In this document: positions 35,355 to 48,370 of the stretch, in pieces
Numbering within the stretch: position 1 is the stretch's first letter
Layout: every line of letters starts with the position of its first letter
Assembly: GCF_030272615.1 (NCBI RefSeq)
Contig: NC_081411.1
Location: 186,170,449 to 186,234,448 of the forward strand
Direction: 5' to 3'
DNA length: 64,000 bases
Origin: Cryptomeria japonica
Lineage: Eukaryota; Streptophyta; Pinopsida; Cupressales; Cupressaceae
Program-made: the position numbers and the translations under genes
Notes under the pieces: generated by a model
The model's database searches: none
What the model saw: the letters and a program-made list of their open reading frames with translations, nothing else
Told to the model about the DNA's origin: nothing

Positions 35355-38300
35355 TGAACCCTATTAAAAGTCGTTGCTATAGGGCTATCCTCAGGAGTCA
35401 ATACTCCCCTCACCTCAAAAGGAAAGAAAGATAAAAATAAGGACAAGAGCATGGTCTCATTTCCATTTCACATTTTTTGGTTAAGAAGACCCTACTTCAT
35501 ACATTGAAAATTTGGTTGGTTTCAAATATTCTCTAATGAAATTTGTTGAGCCCTCAAAAGAGGCCCTTAATGTGTCTAGATCAAATAAAATCCTAGAAGT
35601 GTAGATCCTAGATGATCTATTGAATTATGCAATGGTAGGTTTGGATCTTTCCCTTATAGGAAAATGCATAGCTTATAGACCTAATGATGACCAAGTTAGG
35701 AAATTTTCTAGTAATGTTCTAAAGTTGGAAGGAAATTTCACTATCAATGAAATGACTAATAGACTATTATTATTAGTTTTGTGACTAAAGAGGACCTTAT
35801 TTTAAATTCCTAACTATGGACCTCTAGGCTTTAGATAAGGGGTTCAATAACTTTATCACCTTATGCAAGTGGGATTTGAGCTTTGACCCCTCTATGGATC
35901 TAGGGTATTTTTCTCTAAGCTAGATCTTTCTTTTGGGTTTACCTTTAGAATTTTGGATCCATCAATGTTTTTATGGTATTGCAATCTCTTTTTGTCACCT
36001 ATTAGTAATGGATAAAGTTACATAATAAAAATATCATTTGAAAATAGCTAGAATATGTGTGAATGTTACTATCAATGTAGTGTTACCCTCTTTCATCAAT
36101 CTTAAATCTCATTTTGGGTCATGGAGCTAACCTATTGAATATGAAAATTTCATGTCTTTCTATCAATTATACCATAAATATGGTCACCTAATTGATCCCT
36201 ACAAAGAAAATTTTAAAAATGAAAAGGAAGAAGAAAAAATACATCCAAATTTAAATGAAAAATAAAAGAGAAATAGTGAAACAAAACCCACTATTTTAAA
36301 GGGTCATGAGGAAGGAAGAATGCAAAATACTAGTAATGATTTCTCTAATAAAGGAATAGATAAAGCCCCTCATTTCTTAGAGATAAGGGGCTCTTAAGAG
36401 TAAAACATAGCTGATAATGATATGGCAATTAATGTACCTAACACAAAAAAGGGAATAGTAGACAATAGTACTAAAACACATAAACCAAAAGGAGAAGACA
36501 AAGGAAACTCAAATAAAATGTTACACCAAAACATTCCTATAAAGACTCATCAAAATTAATTTATCACAGACACACCAAGAGTTTAAGACATCTCATCTAA
36601 GGTTGAATTTTTCATCAATCTAAACTTTGCTTTTTAAGAATCTACAAACACTAGTATTACTCGGTTTTTGGAGGATGGTGAATTAGAACCAAAAAACACT
36701 TGTTGGACTTTGTTTTGTCCCCCTCTCAATTATTAATTTCCCAACCTAAATACTCATAGAATAATGTTCTAAATCATTTGGAAAGGGTTGCTAAATCTCA
36801 AGTTAGTAGGGATTTTGAGGATGCGTGATCACTTCTAGGGTTTGGTGCTAAGGTGTTTTCATCCCCCCTCTAAAATATGAAGAATGGACTCAAGTGAATG
36901 GTAAACCAAACAAGTAAAGAAAACATAGATTTTGGAGAATAAATCAAGTAAGGAAGACCCTTAGAAAGAGAGACAAGAGATCATGATGCAACTCATGAGG
37001 TTGCATCGGGAAGACAATAAACCCTAGAAGATATTTCAAGGTCAAGAAAATAGAAGAAACAAAAACGTTTTGGTAAGGGGTCTACCACTTGCACTATCAA
37101 CAAAGCTCTTACTATTAATGTCTATTTCTCTTAGTATCTATGAAGATTTTTTATTGGAACATTAGAGGACTTAATAGTCCTTTTAACAACATCTCATCAA
37201 CAGTTTTATTATGGATCAAAAATTAACTATAATTCTCATCCAAGAAACAAAGATGACAGAGTCTACTTTTGCCTAGATTGTTAAAAATATATGGTATGGT
37301 GTTGATTTTTTTGTTACCTCAACTAATGAAGCTTTAAGAGGAATATCAACATTGTGGAATCCCTCTAGATTCAAAGGTGTAAAAAAAACTATCTACAATT
37401 ATACTCTAGTTGTTTCTTTTAAAGACCTCAACAACTCTATTAAATGGAACTTAGCTTTAAAAGTTATGCTCCTAATTCAAGACTTGCTAGAAAATAAAAT
37501 TGGGAATGTCTATTGAATTTAATTGATGGTACACCTCAAGATAAATGGATGCTACGCAAGGATTTCGATACCCCTCTATTTCCCTCATAGAAATTAGGAG
37601 GTCTGGATATAGACTTTATTGATACTATGGTGGATTTAGTTGACTTCATCTCTAATACTAGCCTAATAAGCATTGATCTTCAAGATTTACAGTTTACTTG
37701 GTCCAATAGAAGACAATAAGATAATCATATTCAAGTGAAACTTGAAAAAAATTCAATATACATCCTAGCCACTCTTGCATTGAGTACTATTCCAAGAACT
37801 GGTTTGGACCATAATGTCATTTTTTTGAAGTGGAACGATGGATTTCTTAAAGAATATTTCTCTTTTAGATATGAGATAATGTGTTCTCATTTCAAGTTCA
37901 AAGATTTGTTAAAACAATGATGGAATGTCTCTTACATTGGTACTCCTATGTTTCGCTTGACTAAAAAACTCAAGAATGATAAGAAAAATGTGAAAAGATG
38001 GAATAGGCTATCTTTTGGAATTATTTTCACTAAAAAGAGAATATTTTAAGAATTCTTAAAGACATCTAGGATAATATGGCCTAGTAGGAAACATTGACCC
38101 AAAAATTATGATAAAGAGAGAGAGATTTTAGAGCTTAATGGTTAAGACTATCTACATTGGAAGCAGTCCAATAGAAAATAAAAAGTCAAGAATTCAGTGG
38201 TTTATAGAAGGATATTTCAATACAAAGTTCTTTCACCGATCCACTATGAAACATAGAAAAATAAACCTTATAAGAAAGCTTGTTTTTTAAAATGGAAATG

Positions 38301-38920
38301 TCCTAATAAAGGAAGAAGATACAACTCCATTTGTTGACTCATTTTTCAAACAAACTTTAGTAGGCTCTAATATAGATTTTGGTCTTAAAATCCTCTTGAG
38401 GTTATTCCTAATGCTCTAAATGACAATGATATCAAGGAACTCTAATAATCTATCATTTTGGAAGAGGTTAGAAAATTAGTCTTCTCATTTGTAGCTTTCA
38501 AAGCTCTAGGACTAGATTGTTTTCCTCTAGGTTTCTTTCAATAATTATGGGAGATTATCATTGATGACCTCTTAAATGCTATGAGAGACTTCTTCAAATC
38601 TAGGAAGTTGCTAAATAAGTTAAATTGAAGTTTCAGAGTCCTTATTCCTAAAAATATTAAATCTTATTCAATGAAAGACTACAAGACTATTAGTCTATTC
38701 AATACCACCTACAAGATCTTAACTAAGGTCTTAGTTAATAGACCAAAGAATTTTTTTCACCACCTCATTTTTTCAAATCGAAAGGGATTTGTAAAAGGGT
38801 GACAAGTTCTTGACGTTTCCCTAATAATTCATGAATATATCCACTCTATTGAATGCAAAAAAATCTCAAGTATAGTCTTGAATCTAGATATATTAAAAAA
38901 ATATGATAGGGTTTCTAGAT
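35355..38920 (+). mobile_element. LINE with ORF1, endonuclease and partial RT (degenerate)
   Basis: Plus strand. ORF1 from about 35355 has a DUF4283 front part (VGLDLSLIGKCIAYRPNDDQ near 35640). ORF2 starts at 37142 with MKIFYWNIRGLNSPF, the N-terminal motif of the LINE AP-like endonuclease, then LIQETK, and LQFTWSNRRQ near 37690 and LDHNVIF near 37806 (the C-terminal endonuclease words TWSN and SDH). RT motifs follow: FKALGLDCFPLGFF near 38500, DYKTISLFNTTYKI near 38680, GFVKG near 38790 and VLNLDILKKYDRVS near 38880. The sequence then stops abruptly at the Copia fragment, so the RT catalytic FADD part, zf-RVT and RNase H are lost. Many stops and frame changes; long dead. Confidence 0.75.
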
Positions 38921-39015
38921 ATATCCACTTTAGCAGCAAGGGCCTTCTCTTCATTTTGAATGGCAGGTTCCGGAGCATCTTCTTTGATAGCTAAAAACAC
39001 CCACTCCTTTCCATT

Positions 39016-40070
39016 TCAGGATCCACTAGCTGAATCTTTTGTCGATTCATCATTAGAATAATCAGTCACACCTTCCTCATCAACATTGTTGCATGTTTTG
39101 TCTTTGTTCTTCCTGTACTTATGCTTTCTTTGATATTCATGGCTAGGCTTAAAAGATCTTCTATATTTTTCTTCAAATCTTGAATTCCTCTCAAGACATC
39201 TAGATGCAAAACAACCTATCTTATTACATGCAAAACATTTGAAAGGTGATTTTCCTTCATACTTACTTCCTACCAAACCTTTAGGTACACATCTAGCAAA
39301 TAAGGCTTCAAGTTTCTCAAGTCCTTCATCTTCTTTCTTCACATCCTCTAGTTCCTTTGCATATAGTACTTTCCAATCACTCTTCCTAGTTGATGATGTA
39401 GATGCCTTGAATGTTGAATCTATCTTTGTAGCTCCTTGAGGACCAAATTCTTCAAGGTCAAAAGCAGACAACTTTCCAACCAGAATATCCCTATTGACGA
39501 AAGTGTTAGACATTGTTCTTAGCTCGTTAATTGTAGTAGCCTTCATCTTGTAAGTCAGTGGACAACCTCTCAATACTTTAGAAACAATCTCATCTTTGCT
39601 CAGAGATCCACCACAGCATTGAATTCCCAAGACAATTCCATTGGCTCTTTCAATAAAAGCAGTAATTCTTTCATCTTCCTCCATTCTCAAATCTTATATC
39701 TCACCTAGTAACCATCAAGTTTAGCAATTTTAATAGTAGGGTCACCTTCATTCAGAGTCTGCAACTTATCCCATATAGTTTTTGTAGATGATTTATCTGT
39801 TAATCCCATTACTTGCTGATCTAAAAGGGCGCTCAAAAGGGCTTCTCTAGCTCTGTAGTCATTTTCAATGTTCTTATCCAAGTTTGTTGAAGGAGGATTC
39901 CCATATGTCAGATCATAAGGAGTATATCCTTTCTCAGTGATCTCCCAAATCTCTTTGCTAATACATCTCAGATGAGTCTCCATCTGAAGCTTCCATACTC
40001 TATAATTTTCCCCTTCAATCCTAGGGTTGTCCTTTCAGTAAGTTATTGAAGTTGAATGATTATTCGCCAT
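39016..40070 (-). pseudogene. Copia Gag, UBN2 type (fossil)
   Basis: Minus strand, start MANNHSTS at 40070. Typical Copia Gag words follow: RVWKLQMETHLRCISKEIWE, TIWDKLQTLNEGD, DERITAFIERANGI and a zinc-knuckle-like CFACNK region near 39230, then an acidic/basic tail. In such elements this protein forms the particle. It is broken in at least one place. Confidence 0.8.
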
Positions 40071-40112
40071 AGGATCTTCCTCAAGCAGTTAAGCTTCTAC
40101 AGAGAGGACCAA

Positions 40113-40124
40113 GCTCTAATACCA
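40113..40124 (-). other. Primer binding site of the truncated Copia
   Basis: Minus strand TGGTATTAGAGC, one base off the common initiator-Met site and identical to that of element C. Confidence 0.75.
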
Positions 40125-40126
40125 AT

Positions 40127-40535
40127 TTTTAGGATAACCAAAGGACAACTAAGAGGGGGGGTGAATTAGTTGTCAACAAATTATGAAAATTTAAGCACTT
40201 AAAACCTTTTACCAAAATGCATAAACCAAATACCAAAATAGAAGATATATCAATTAAGCACAAACATAAATCCTAAATCAAATACCATGCATCCACAACA
40301 CATAACACAAAGATTTGTACGTGGAAAACCCAGAAAAGGGAAAAACCACAATGGGAAACCTTACCCACAGTTAGATGATACTTCTGCAAAAAGTGTGTGA
40401 TTACAACAAGGGGCCTACACATGTAGGTAGGCACACTGCCTAGAACGCACTGCTCATCACAAAAAAGCCTCACTGACTACAAAAGTTCTCCAGACTACAA
40501 TGTGGAAAGAAGATTGAACTGCAAGAATAGCATCT
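40127..40535 (-). repeat. LTR of the truncated Copia, partial
   Basis: Begins TTTAGGATAACC next to the primer site. Shares with the element C LTR the motif AAGAGGGGGGGTGAATTAGT and the block GGGGCCTACACATGTAGG ... CTCACTGACTAC (40410-40480 against 56180-56255). The outer end was not found; the sequence passes into the transposase-like gene near 40536. Confidence 0.65.
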
Positions 40536-40536
40536 T

Positions 40537-42116
40537 CTATGCCTGAGTATAGTTTTGGTTAAGCTCAATATGAGGTATACGCCCCTCTACATGCATTCTA
40601 CTCAACCAATAAAACATATGAGCATTCTTGAATTGACCTGTATAGTTATCTAACCATATGATATGTCGATCAATTGCAATATCTTTCTCATGAAAGAACT
40701 CAATGAAAGAATGTTGCACATACTCGAAGGAGTGTGAGCTATCATCACTCATATAAAAATGATACTCCCTGATTATCATCATGTCCTCTTTTTTACTATC
40801 AAGAGCATGTCTATATGTAATGTGAACAAAAATAGCAATCTGGATTAAATTGTAGTACTGAGACTGTACCTCATTCTGTGGTTGCAATATATAGTTCTTT
40901 GCAAAATCAACCACCGATACAATAGTACCAATCAGGAAAGAGTTCTTACACATCCTGAACTTTTGATCCAACCACTGAGACCTATGGGTGTCCCTTGCAT
41001 ACTTGTATAAAATATTTTCCTTAAAATCCAAAATAAAATCAGCAACACTCACTTCTCTTGAGACTAATTCGCATCTAGAACCTTCACCTCCACTCTTCAA
41101 AGTATAATTCACTGTCTCATATCTTTTTTTCTCAACATAATTCTTTCCAAACTCATGTTCGCTACCCTCATGGAAACATGGAACAAACTTTGACAACCCA
41201 CCATATTCTGAGCAATTCTCATTCAAACAATCATTTCTATAAAAATAGCAGCCATCATCTCTAGGGCATAAAAATAGATCTCAGAAATAGCATTGCACCA
41301 CACTCCTGCAACATCTCATTAGTATGCATCATAGAACAAATATGGCATAAAATTTCATGGTACATTGAAAACTCCACATGGTACTTGCAACATCAAGTAT
41401 TATGAATCTTAAGAGGAACACAATAAAATGGCTTCAAAGATTCAAATGCCCTTTGTGATATTTGTAAAGTTGGATGTACTTCACAAAAAAAATTGTACAT
41501 TGTTTGGCTTGATTCCAAGAAATGTTTGGGATGCGATGTGCGGTCTCAGTTACCGATTCTTAATTTCAAAATGTCCTTTACATTGGGTGACACTCTAGAA
41601 TTAGAGTGCCAAAATTGTTGAATCTCCTTCTTCACATTGCCAATCAACTTTCTATCAATGCATGGAAGCCTCCCACCAAAATCCCATGTATCATGTTGAA
41701 GTGGATCATCAAGTCTTTGTCTTCGTGCAAGTTCTCTATCCTATGTCAAAAAAATTTATGTTTTCACCTCCAATGTCAAAAAAATTCATATTTACACCAA
41801 AATTATGGACACCTTCATTTTCAACTCCCAAATTTTCACTTTCCATTCTCACATCATGTTGAGCATTTTCATTATCACTTTCAACATTTTCAACATATTC
41901 AAAATTTTCACTTTCAAAATCTACATTTTCATTTTCAATAACTTGTTCAACATTTTCAAATCTAATTTCCTCTTCACTTGAAGTAAAATTAGCAATATCT
42001 AACATACCTTGTCTTCTCCTCCTATGACCTTCTCTATCTCTTTCTCTATACACTTCAATTTGGTCATTTGAAAGTTTTTATTTGCGTTTAGACTTCTGAC
42101 GACTACTACTCCCCAT
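40537..42116 (-). pseudogene. Transposase-like protein of unassigned family
   Basis: Minus strand from ATG at 42116 (MGSSSRQKSKRK), followed by an Arg/Glu-rich part, an acidic Asn/Glu stretch (41740-42000), then about 41300-41740 with QISQRAFESLKPFYCVPLK and a Cys/His pair CCKYHVEF, and the long open part 40537-41226 with FLIGTIVSVVDFAKNY, QNEVQSQYYNLIQIAIFVH and DNYTGQFKNAHMFYWLSRM. The last motif, an Asp followed by GQFKN, resembles the second acidic site of DDE-type transposase-like proteins that are repeated in plant and animal genomes. I infer a DNA transposon gene. It is interrupted several times in the N-terminal half and its C terminus is cut off at the Copia fragment. No terminal inverted repeats were identified. 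A single-copy host gene is less likely. Confidence 0.5.
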
Positions 42117-42565
42117 TTATCTCCACAAAGATGCTCCTAAATGATTGACAATGTAAGATTTGGCTTTAAGAAGCTCTCAAAAGCACAAATTTGTCTCAAC
42201 CTGTCTGAAAACCCATGATCATTGACAGAAAATAGAATGTCAAGACAATGGGTCGTAGGAATCCACAAAATGGCCCACAAGGCTCTTTTTTATTTACAAA
42301 AATCAGATATCGGATATCCAATTTTAATGTATAAATTTGTGGTCCCAAAAATTTTTCCCGTTGCTACCTTTTTTTTAATTGTTGCCACATTAATGGCAAT
42401 GATAGAAATCGGATATTCGATATCCAATTTTATTACTCATATTTTAGAGAGAGATTATGGGAGAGGGATAAAGAGAGACGGACAGAAAGACAAACATCAG
42501 GGGAGGGGATAGAGAGATTATGGGAGAGGGAGAGAGAGAGAGATTATGGGAGAGAGGGGGGAGTG

Positions 42566-42591
<26 letters not shown>
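42117..42591. other. Spacer with two ATCGGATATCC-type motifs, then a GA-rich tract
   Basis: ATATCGGATATCCAATTTTA at about 42307-42326 and a variant at about 42406-42427. From about 42445 to 42598 the sequence is GA-rich (GGGAGAG and AGAGAG runs). No gene. The GA tract is the target area of Gypsy element B. Confidence 0.55.
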
Positions 42592-42601
<10 letters not shown>

Positions 42602-44132
42602 CCTAGATTGCTTGAGTTAGCTTGACTCACTCCAAGGCTTTCTTCCTAGCCTAACCCAAGAATGTTCCTCTCACTATTCCCCTAATCCTCTCCAAGTCCT
42701 CACTACCGAGGTTTGATACTCTGCTCTTTGTGAATTCACTTTCATAAATCCACCAACTCACTAATCCACCAGATCTCACCAGACACCTTGCAGAGTTTTC
42801 TCTACCATGGATTATACCTACTACTTCTTCTAAGTTTTTTTCCTCCTCATGCTTGGATCTTCTCTCCCTTTGATCCCATTTTCCTCTGGTCTAAGGCTAA
42901 CAGCCTAGACTCCAGTCTACCCTGAAAGTGATTCCTCTTGGTCATTGATACCTAGTCGGGCTATCATCAAGCTTGCCTAGGGCCAGTCTGCTGAAACAGC
43001 CAACGCCATTCCTTGGTCTGCTACATATAGAACTCTACTATACATTGCTGGCTCTTCTTGACAACCTCCAATAGTCATGTGGATACCACGATGGAGAATC
43101 AAGATAGAGCCATGTTATAACTACTTGTCACCAACAGAACACAAGAATAGAAAGACAACTTTATCTGCAGAGTCGAGCTTGGCATGACTTCAAAATTGGA
43201 ACCCACGAAACACAAAAAAGTAACATCTACTCTATCACACTAGCATTCAAAATTTTAAGCCATTATTTATAGTTTACAAACACAAATTGAACTCTGAGAA
43301 AAGAAACCAGAAAATGATCTTCACATTGCTATTCAAAAGACTTTTGTTCCTGTGGAATCAAAACATCCGACAATCCCAATCCAACCTTCTTACAGAATTC
43401 CCATTGGGTCTTTTATAGCCTCCTAGACATGTCTTGAATCATCCCTAACAGACAAGATTCAACTCGACACAATTCAGTTTCTGACTGTAACTAACTTTCC
43501 ATTTCCATCGGGTCATCGGGACAGCATCAAAACATTTTCTCCGATGATCGATGATAGTTTAGAACTCGCTAGCTTTTCTATCGGATAATCGGAGTAGCAA
43601 CAAAAAATTCTTGTCGATGACCGATGGTGCGCTCCTAATAGAATGCTTCCTTATTGGTTTATCGGTGTAGCCCCAAACATGTTATTCTGATAGTCGATGA
43701 TACGTTCCACATCCTCATCGAGTTATTAGCGTAGCTCCCAACATATTATGCCGATAGTTGATAATGCACTCCGCACAGTATGCTTTCCCATCGGGTTATC
43801 AGGTGGCACGAAAACTAGTCTTGTCGATACCTGATGGCTCCACTCCTAACTCACTCCACTCGCTCCAATCCACTAGCGACCTTGTCAGGTTATTGGGGTT
43901 GGTGGAAAACACTCCCGTCGATAGCTGATGGCTCCTTCTGACTTGGTCCAACCCACTGGCAACCTCATCGGGTTATCGGGATAAGTATAGCCGACACATG
44001 AATTTTCAAAAAGAAGACAAAAATGCACTCCAAGCTCCAAACAGACAACCTAATGGACTAGAACCAATCCTTATGCCAAAATTACCAAAAATGAACAAGG
44101 GTCTTTGCTCACCCTTATGTGCTCAAGCACCA
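42592..44132 (-). repeat. Left LTR of element B
   Basis: Aligned with 48861-50404: both carry CTCACTACCGAGGTTTGA, CTAGACATGTCTTGAATCAT and repeated CATCGGGTTATCGG-type words in the last 600 bp. The first ~12 bases are replaced by the GA tract. Ends AGCACCA at 44132; the next bases TACTCCCC fit a polypurine tract on the minus strand. Confidence 0.88.
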
Positions 44133-47100
44133 TACTCCCCACACAAAAAATCAAGTCCCCCCTAGGGGTGGCAAGGTGACATCAATGCCCAGTCTTTTGA
44201 AATCAAACTCTGCAACCCAAGTGGCTTCAGCTTCAGGTAAGTTGTGCCACTTGATTAAGTGTTCCATATACACGCTATGCCTCGTTTTCTTCTTCACCCT
44301 AGAATCCAAAATCTGTTTTGCCTATGGTTTATAAATGGGTGGTACTCGAATATCACTGACAGTAGTCTTCCCCTCTGGATTCATTCCATCTGTCACTACT
44401 ACAAGACCCTTAAACTAAACGAAGTCTTGGACATTGAACATAGGGGACAATACAAATCTGTAGGTAAATCTACCTTATAAGCATTGGAGCCATACTTAGC
44501 CAAAATTTTGCAAGGACCTATTATCCTCATCTAAAGCTTAATAGGGACTCCCTTCTACAATATTGCCTTGTTTAGATGTACCATAACCATGTCTCCAACT
44601 GTAAATTAAACATCCTTTCTCCTCTCATCTGCTTTAGTCTTAATCTTCTATGTAGCATCGATCAATGTTTTATGCACTTGTTCATGCACCTCTTTTATAG
44701 ACTGAGTGAAATCCTCTGCATGTCCACTTCTTCCTTTGAGGTTCCCTAAATCTCTAAGTTCACAAACACTACATGGGTGGAGTCCATAAACAATCTCAAA
44801 AGGACTCTTACCTTTAGTTCTATTAGCATTGTCATTATAGCCAAATTCTGCCTGTGGTAGCACTTGATCCCACATCTGTCCATACTCTTTTGTCAGACAC
44901 CTCAAAAGATTACCCAATACTCGGTTAATGACCTCATTTTGACCATTTGTCTACAGATGATATGCAGAACCAAAAGAAAGGCTAGTTCCCAGTCTTGTCC
45001 ACAGAATTTTCCAAAAGTGTCCTATGAACTTCACATCCCTGTCGGAAACTATATTGAGAGGCAACCCATGAATTCTTACCACCTCTTTGAAAAATAAATG
45101 TACAATATAACTAGCATCATGCATAGTCTTGCATTGAACAAAATGACTCATTTTACTAAACCGGTCCACAATAACAAAAATACTATCCAGGCCAGTCTTG
45201 GTTTTTGGCAAACCCACAATAAAATCCATGTTGATGTACTCCCACAGTCTTTTGGGAATTGGTAAAGGCTAGTATAGTCTAGCATTTGAACTAGTATGCT
45301 TGGCTCTCTAACACACAATACACTTCTCAACATACTTCATGATATCTTTATGCATTTTTGGCCAATAATAAAATCTTTGCACCAACTCAAGTGTTTTATT
45401 TAGACCAAAATGTCTACTGAGACTTCCATTATGTTTTTCCTGTATGATATTTTCCCTCATAGATCCCCTTGGCACACATAACTGACATCCCTTAAACAAA
45501 AGACCACTCTACATTGTGTAATCTACATATTGGCTATTGAAATGATTATTAAACTCACTGCATACCTTGTATACCTCAGAGAAGTCTTCATCTTCCTTGT
45601 AAAGCTCCTTGAAACTCTCCACACCTATTCTCTGCAAAGTCACTTCTTGGATAGAGAGAATTTTTTTACTTAAGGCATCTACTACCTTGTTCAGCTATCC
45701 CTTTTTGTGGTTGATAGTGAAAGTGTATGCTTGCAGGTATTCTATCCATTTGATGTGTCTATTGCTCAGTAAACACTACAAATTATTTGGGCAAAAGATA
45801 ATGCCTCCACTTCCTAAGAGCTTGCACTAAGGCATAAAATTCTAAGTCATAGGATGAGTATCTCTTCTTGGCATCATTCAATTTCTCACTATAGAATGCT
45901 ACTGGTCTTCCCTCTTGATTTAAAACAGCTCCTATTGCTATATGACTAGCATCACATTCTAGGGTAAACAACTTATCAAAACTTGCTAAAACTAGGATGG
46001 GTTGGGTATCTATCCTCTTTTTGAGCAACTTAAACCCCTGGTCGGCTTTGTTAGTCTACCTAAACTTAGTTTTGAACCCACCCTTAATTGTATCAAGAAC
46101 GGGAGTACAAATTTTACTAAAACCTTGAATGAACTTTCTATAAAATTGGGCAAGTCCATGGAAACTTCTTACCTCGGTAGAATTTTTTGGTGTAGGTCGA
46201 CTCTGTATCACTTCCACCTTTCTAGGATCCATTTACAAAGTGCCTTGGAATACTAAAAAACCCAAATAAATGAGTTCTTGTTTCATGAATTCACATTTTT
46301 CAAAGTTGATTGCCAATTGTTCCTCGTGTAGTTTCCTTAATACAATCTGCAAGTGTTCAAGATTCTCTTCCTTTGTTCCATTGAATATGAGGATATTATC
46401 CAAGTATATCACTACAAATCTACCTATGTAGTCCTTCAACACCTCATTCATCAACCTCATGAAGGTACTAGGGGCGTTGGTAAGCCCAAACAGTATAACT
46501 AACCACTCATATAACCCCTCTATAGTCTTAAAAGTTGTTTTCCATTCATCCCCTTCTTTAATCCGAATCTAGTGATATCCACTCTTTAAATCTGAATCTG
46601 GTGATATCCACTCTTTAAATCCAGCTTAGTAAAATACTTTGCTTCTCCAAGACAATCCATTAAATCCTCAATTTTAGGGATAGGAAATTTGTATCTTATG
46701 GTGATTTTTTTTATTGCCCATGAGTCAGTACATAATATCCATTTACCTCCTTTCTTGGTTGCTAACACCACTGGCACAGCACATTGACTTATACTTTTTA
46801 TGATTAGACCTTGGTCTAGCAGCTCGTGTACTTGTCTTACCACTTCCTTGTTTTATTCAGGAGTCATCTTATATGCAGCCTTATTAGGCAGTGATGCTCC
46901 AGGTATAAAGTCTATCTGGTGACTTACTGTTCTAGGAGGAGGTAGCATTACGGGTGTTCCATCACTCACAATGTCCTTAAACTGTTCTAACAACTGTTGA
47001 ACCTCTTTGGGTAAAAATTCTTGCTTATTCTTTTCTTCTTTATTAGGTGTCACTAAGAGAGCATAATGTTCTCCATCTCCTTTCTTAACATCTCTCAAAA

Positions 47101-48285
47101 ATTCTCTTCCTCCAGCCAACAACACATTCAGACCACTATTCTTGGTTCCTTTATTCTCTACCAAACATTGAGTCATGTATGTCACCCCTTCCTTTGTGAA
47201 TGCATAAGAGTTCTTTTCTCCATCATGGATAGCTTTTCTATCAAATTACCATGGTCTGCCTAGCAAAAAATGACAAGCGTCCATGGGTAGAACATCACAT
47301 GAAAAAATTTCAGAATATTTCCCAATAGCGAACTCAACCCATACTTGTTCATTTACTAACACATGTTGTCCTTTATTCAACCATGTGACCTTGTAAGGAT
47401 GACTATGTGTCATGCTATTCAACCCAAGTTTTCTTACTGCTTCTTTGGAGATGATATTGTCAGTTGATCCTAAGTCAATGATCACTTTATTGACCTTACC
47501 AAGTATCTTGCACTTTACTCTGAAAAGAGACCTCCTCTATTTAGGCTCTTCCTTAACCGGTTCACTGATTAGTACCCTTCTAACCATCAGATTCTCACCA
47601 TTCTCTGAGTCAAGATTTACTTTAGGAGACTTCACACTACAAGAATCCTCTTGCACATAATTGATTCTCTTCTCTGAATGTGATGAGGTTGCCTTCTCCG
47701 GACACCTATATGCAGGATGACCAAAATTACTGCAATGGTAACACTTCATGTTTGCAAAGTATGAACCTCTGCCAGAACTTCCAGATCTACCTTTGTTATG
47801 GTTGTTATGACCTCTTCCTCTACCATAGTTTCCTCTTCCACTGGATTCATTAGACTGGTCAGTCAATTTTGACTCTCCTTGTGATCTTATTTCACTTCCT
47901 CTACCACTGTAGCTTCCTTTGTAACCTTATGAATCTTGGCCTCTACCTTTGCCTGTACTAGTGCCTTCATGTTTCTTCTTATTCTTTTCTTCTACTTTTA
48001 GGACCAACTGATAACTTTTTGAATGGTAGTTGGACTCAACAAACTTATTTCCTCTTGTATGTTCCATCTCAGTCTATTAAGATATCTTGCTACTCTGATG
48101 GTTTCATCCTCCATCACTTTTGACCATAGACACAACTTCTAGAACTCTTCAGTGTAGGTACTTACATTTAACTCCTTTTGCCTTAGGTTTTATATTTTCC
48201 TATGCAACTACACTTCATAATCCTCAGGAAGATAAGTCTCTTGGATTTTGCTTACCATCCCTTTCCAAATAGAGATGGGGATTTT

Positions 48286-48290
<5 letters not shown>

Positions 48291-48369
<79 letters not shown>

Positions 48370-48370
48370 A
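48291..48370. repeat. Compound microsatellite (CT)n(CA)n inside Gag of element B
   Basis: About 27 CT units (48291-48344) run into about 13 CA units (48345-48370). On the coding minus strand it reads as Cys-Val then Glu-Arg dipeptides within the Gag frame. Confidence 0.95.

Larger units (their letters stand above)
38925..40540 (-). mobile_element. Truncated Copia element: LTR, primer site and Gag only (fossil)
   Basis: Minus strand from right to left: LTR 40127-about 40535, primer site, Gag, then an abrupt end near 38925 where the Gag-protease linker (KEDAPEPAIQNEEKALAAKV) would lead into protease. The left border is LINE RT sequence and the right border is a transposase-like gene, so both edges are chimeric. 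No target duplication found. Confidence 0.8.

Noticed and set aside
41606-41941. Plus-strand His/Phe-rich open frame
   Set aside because: It is the shadow of the acidic Asn/Glu stretch of the minus-strand transposase-like gene.
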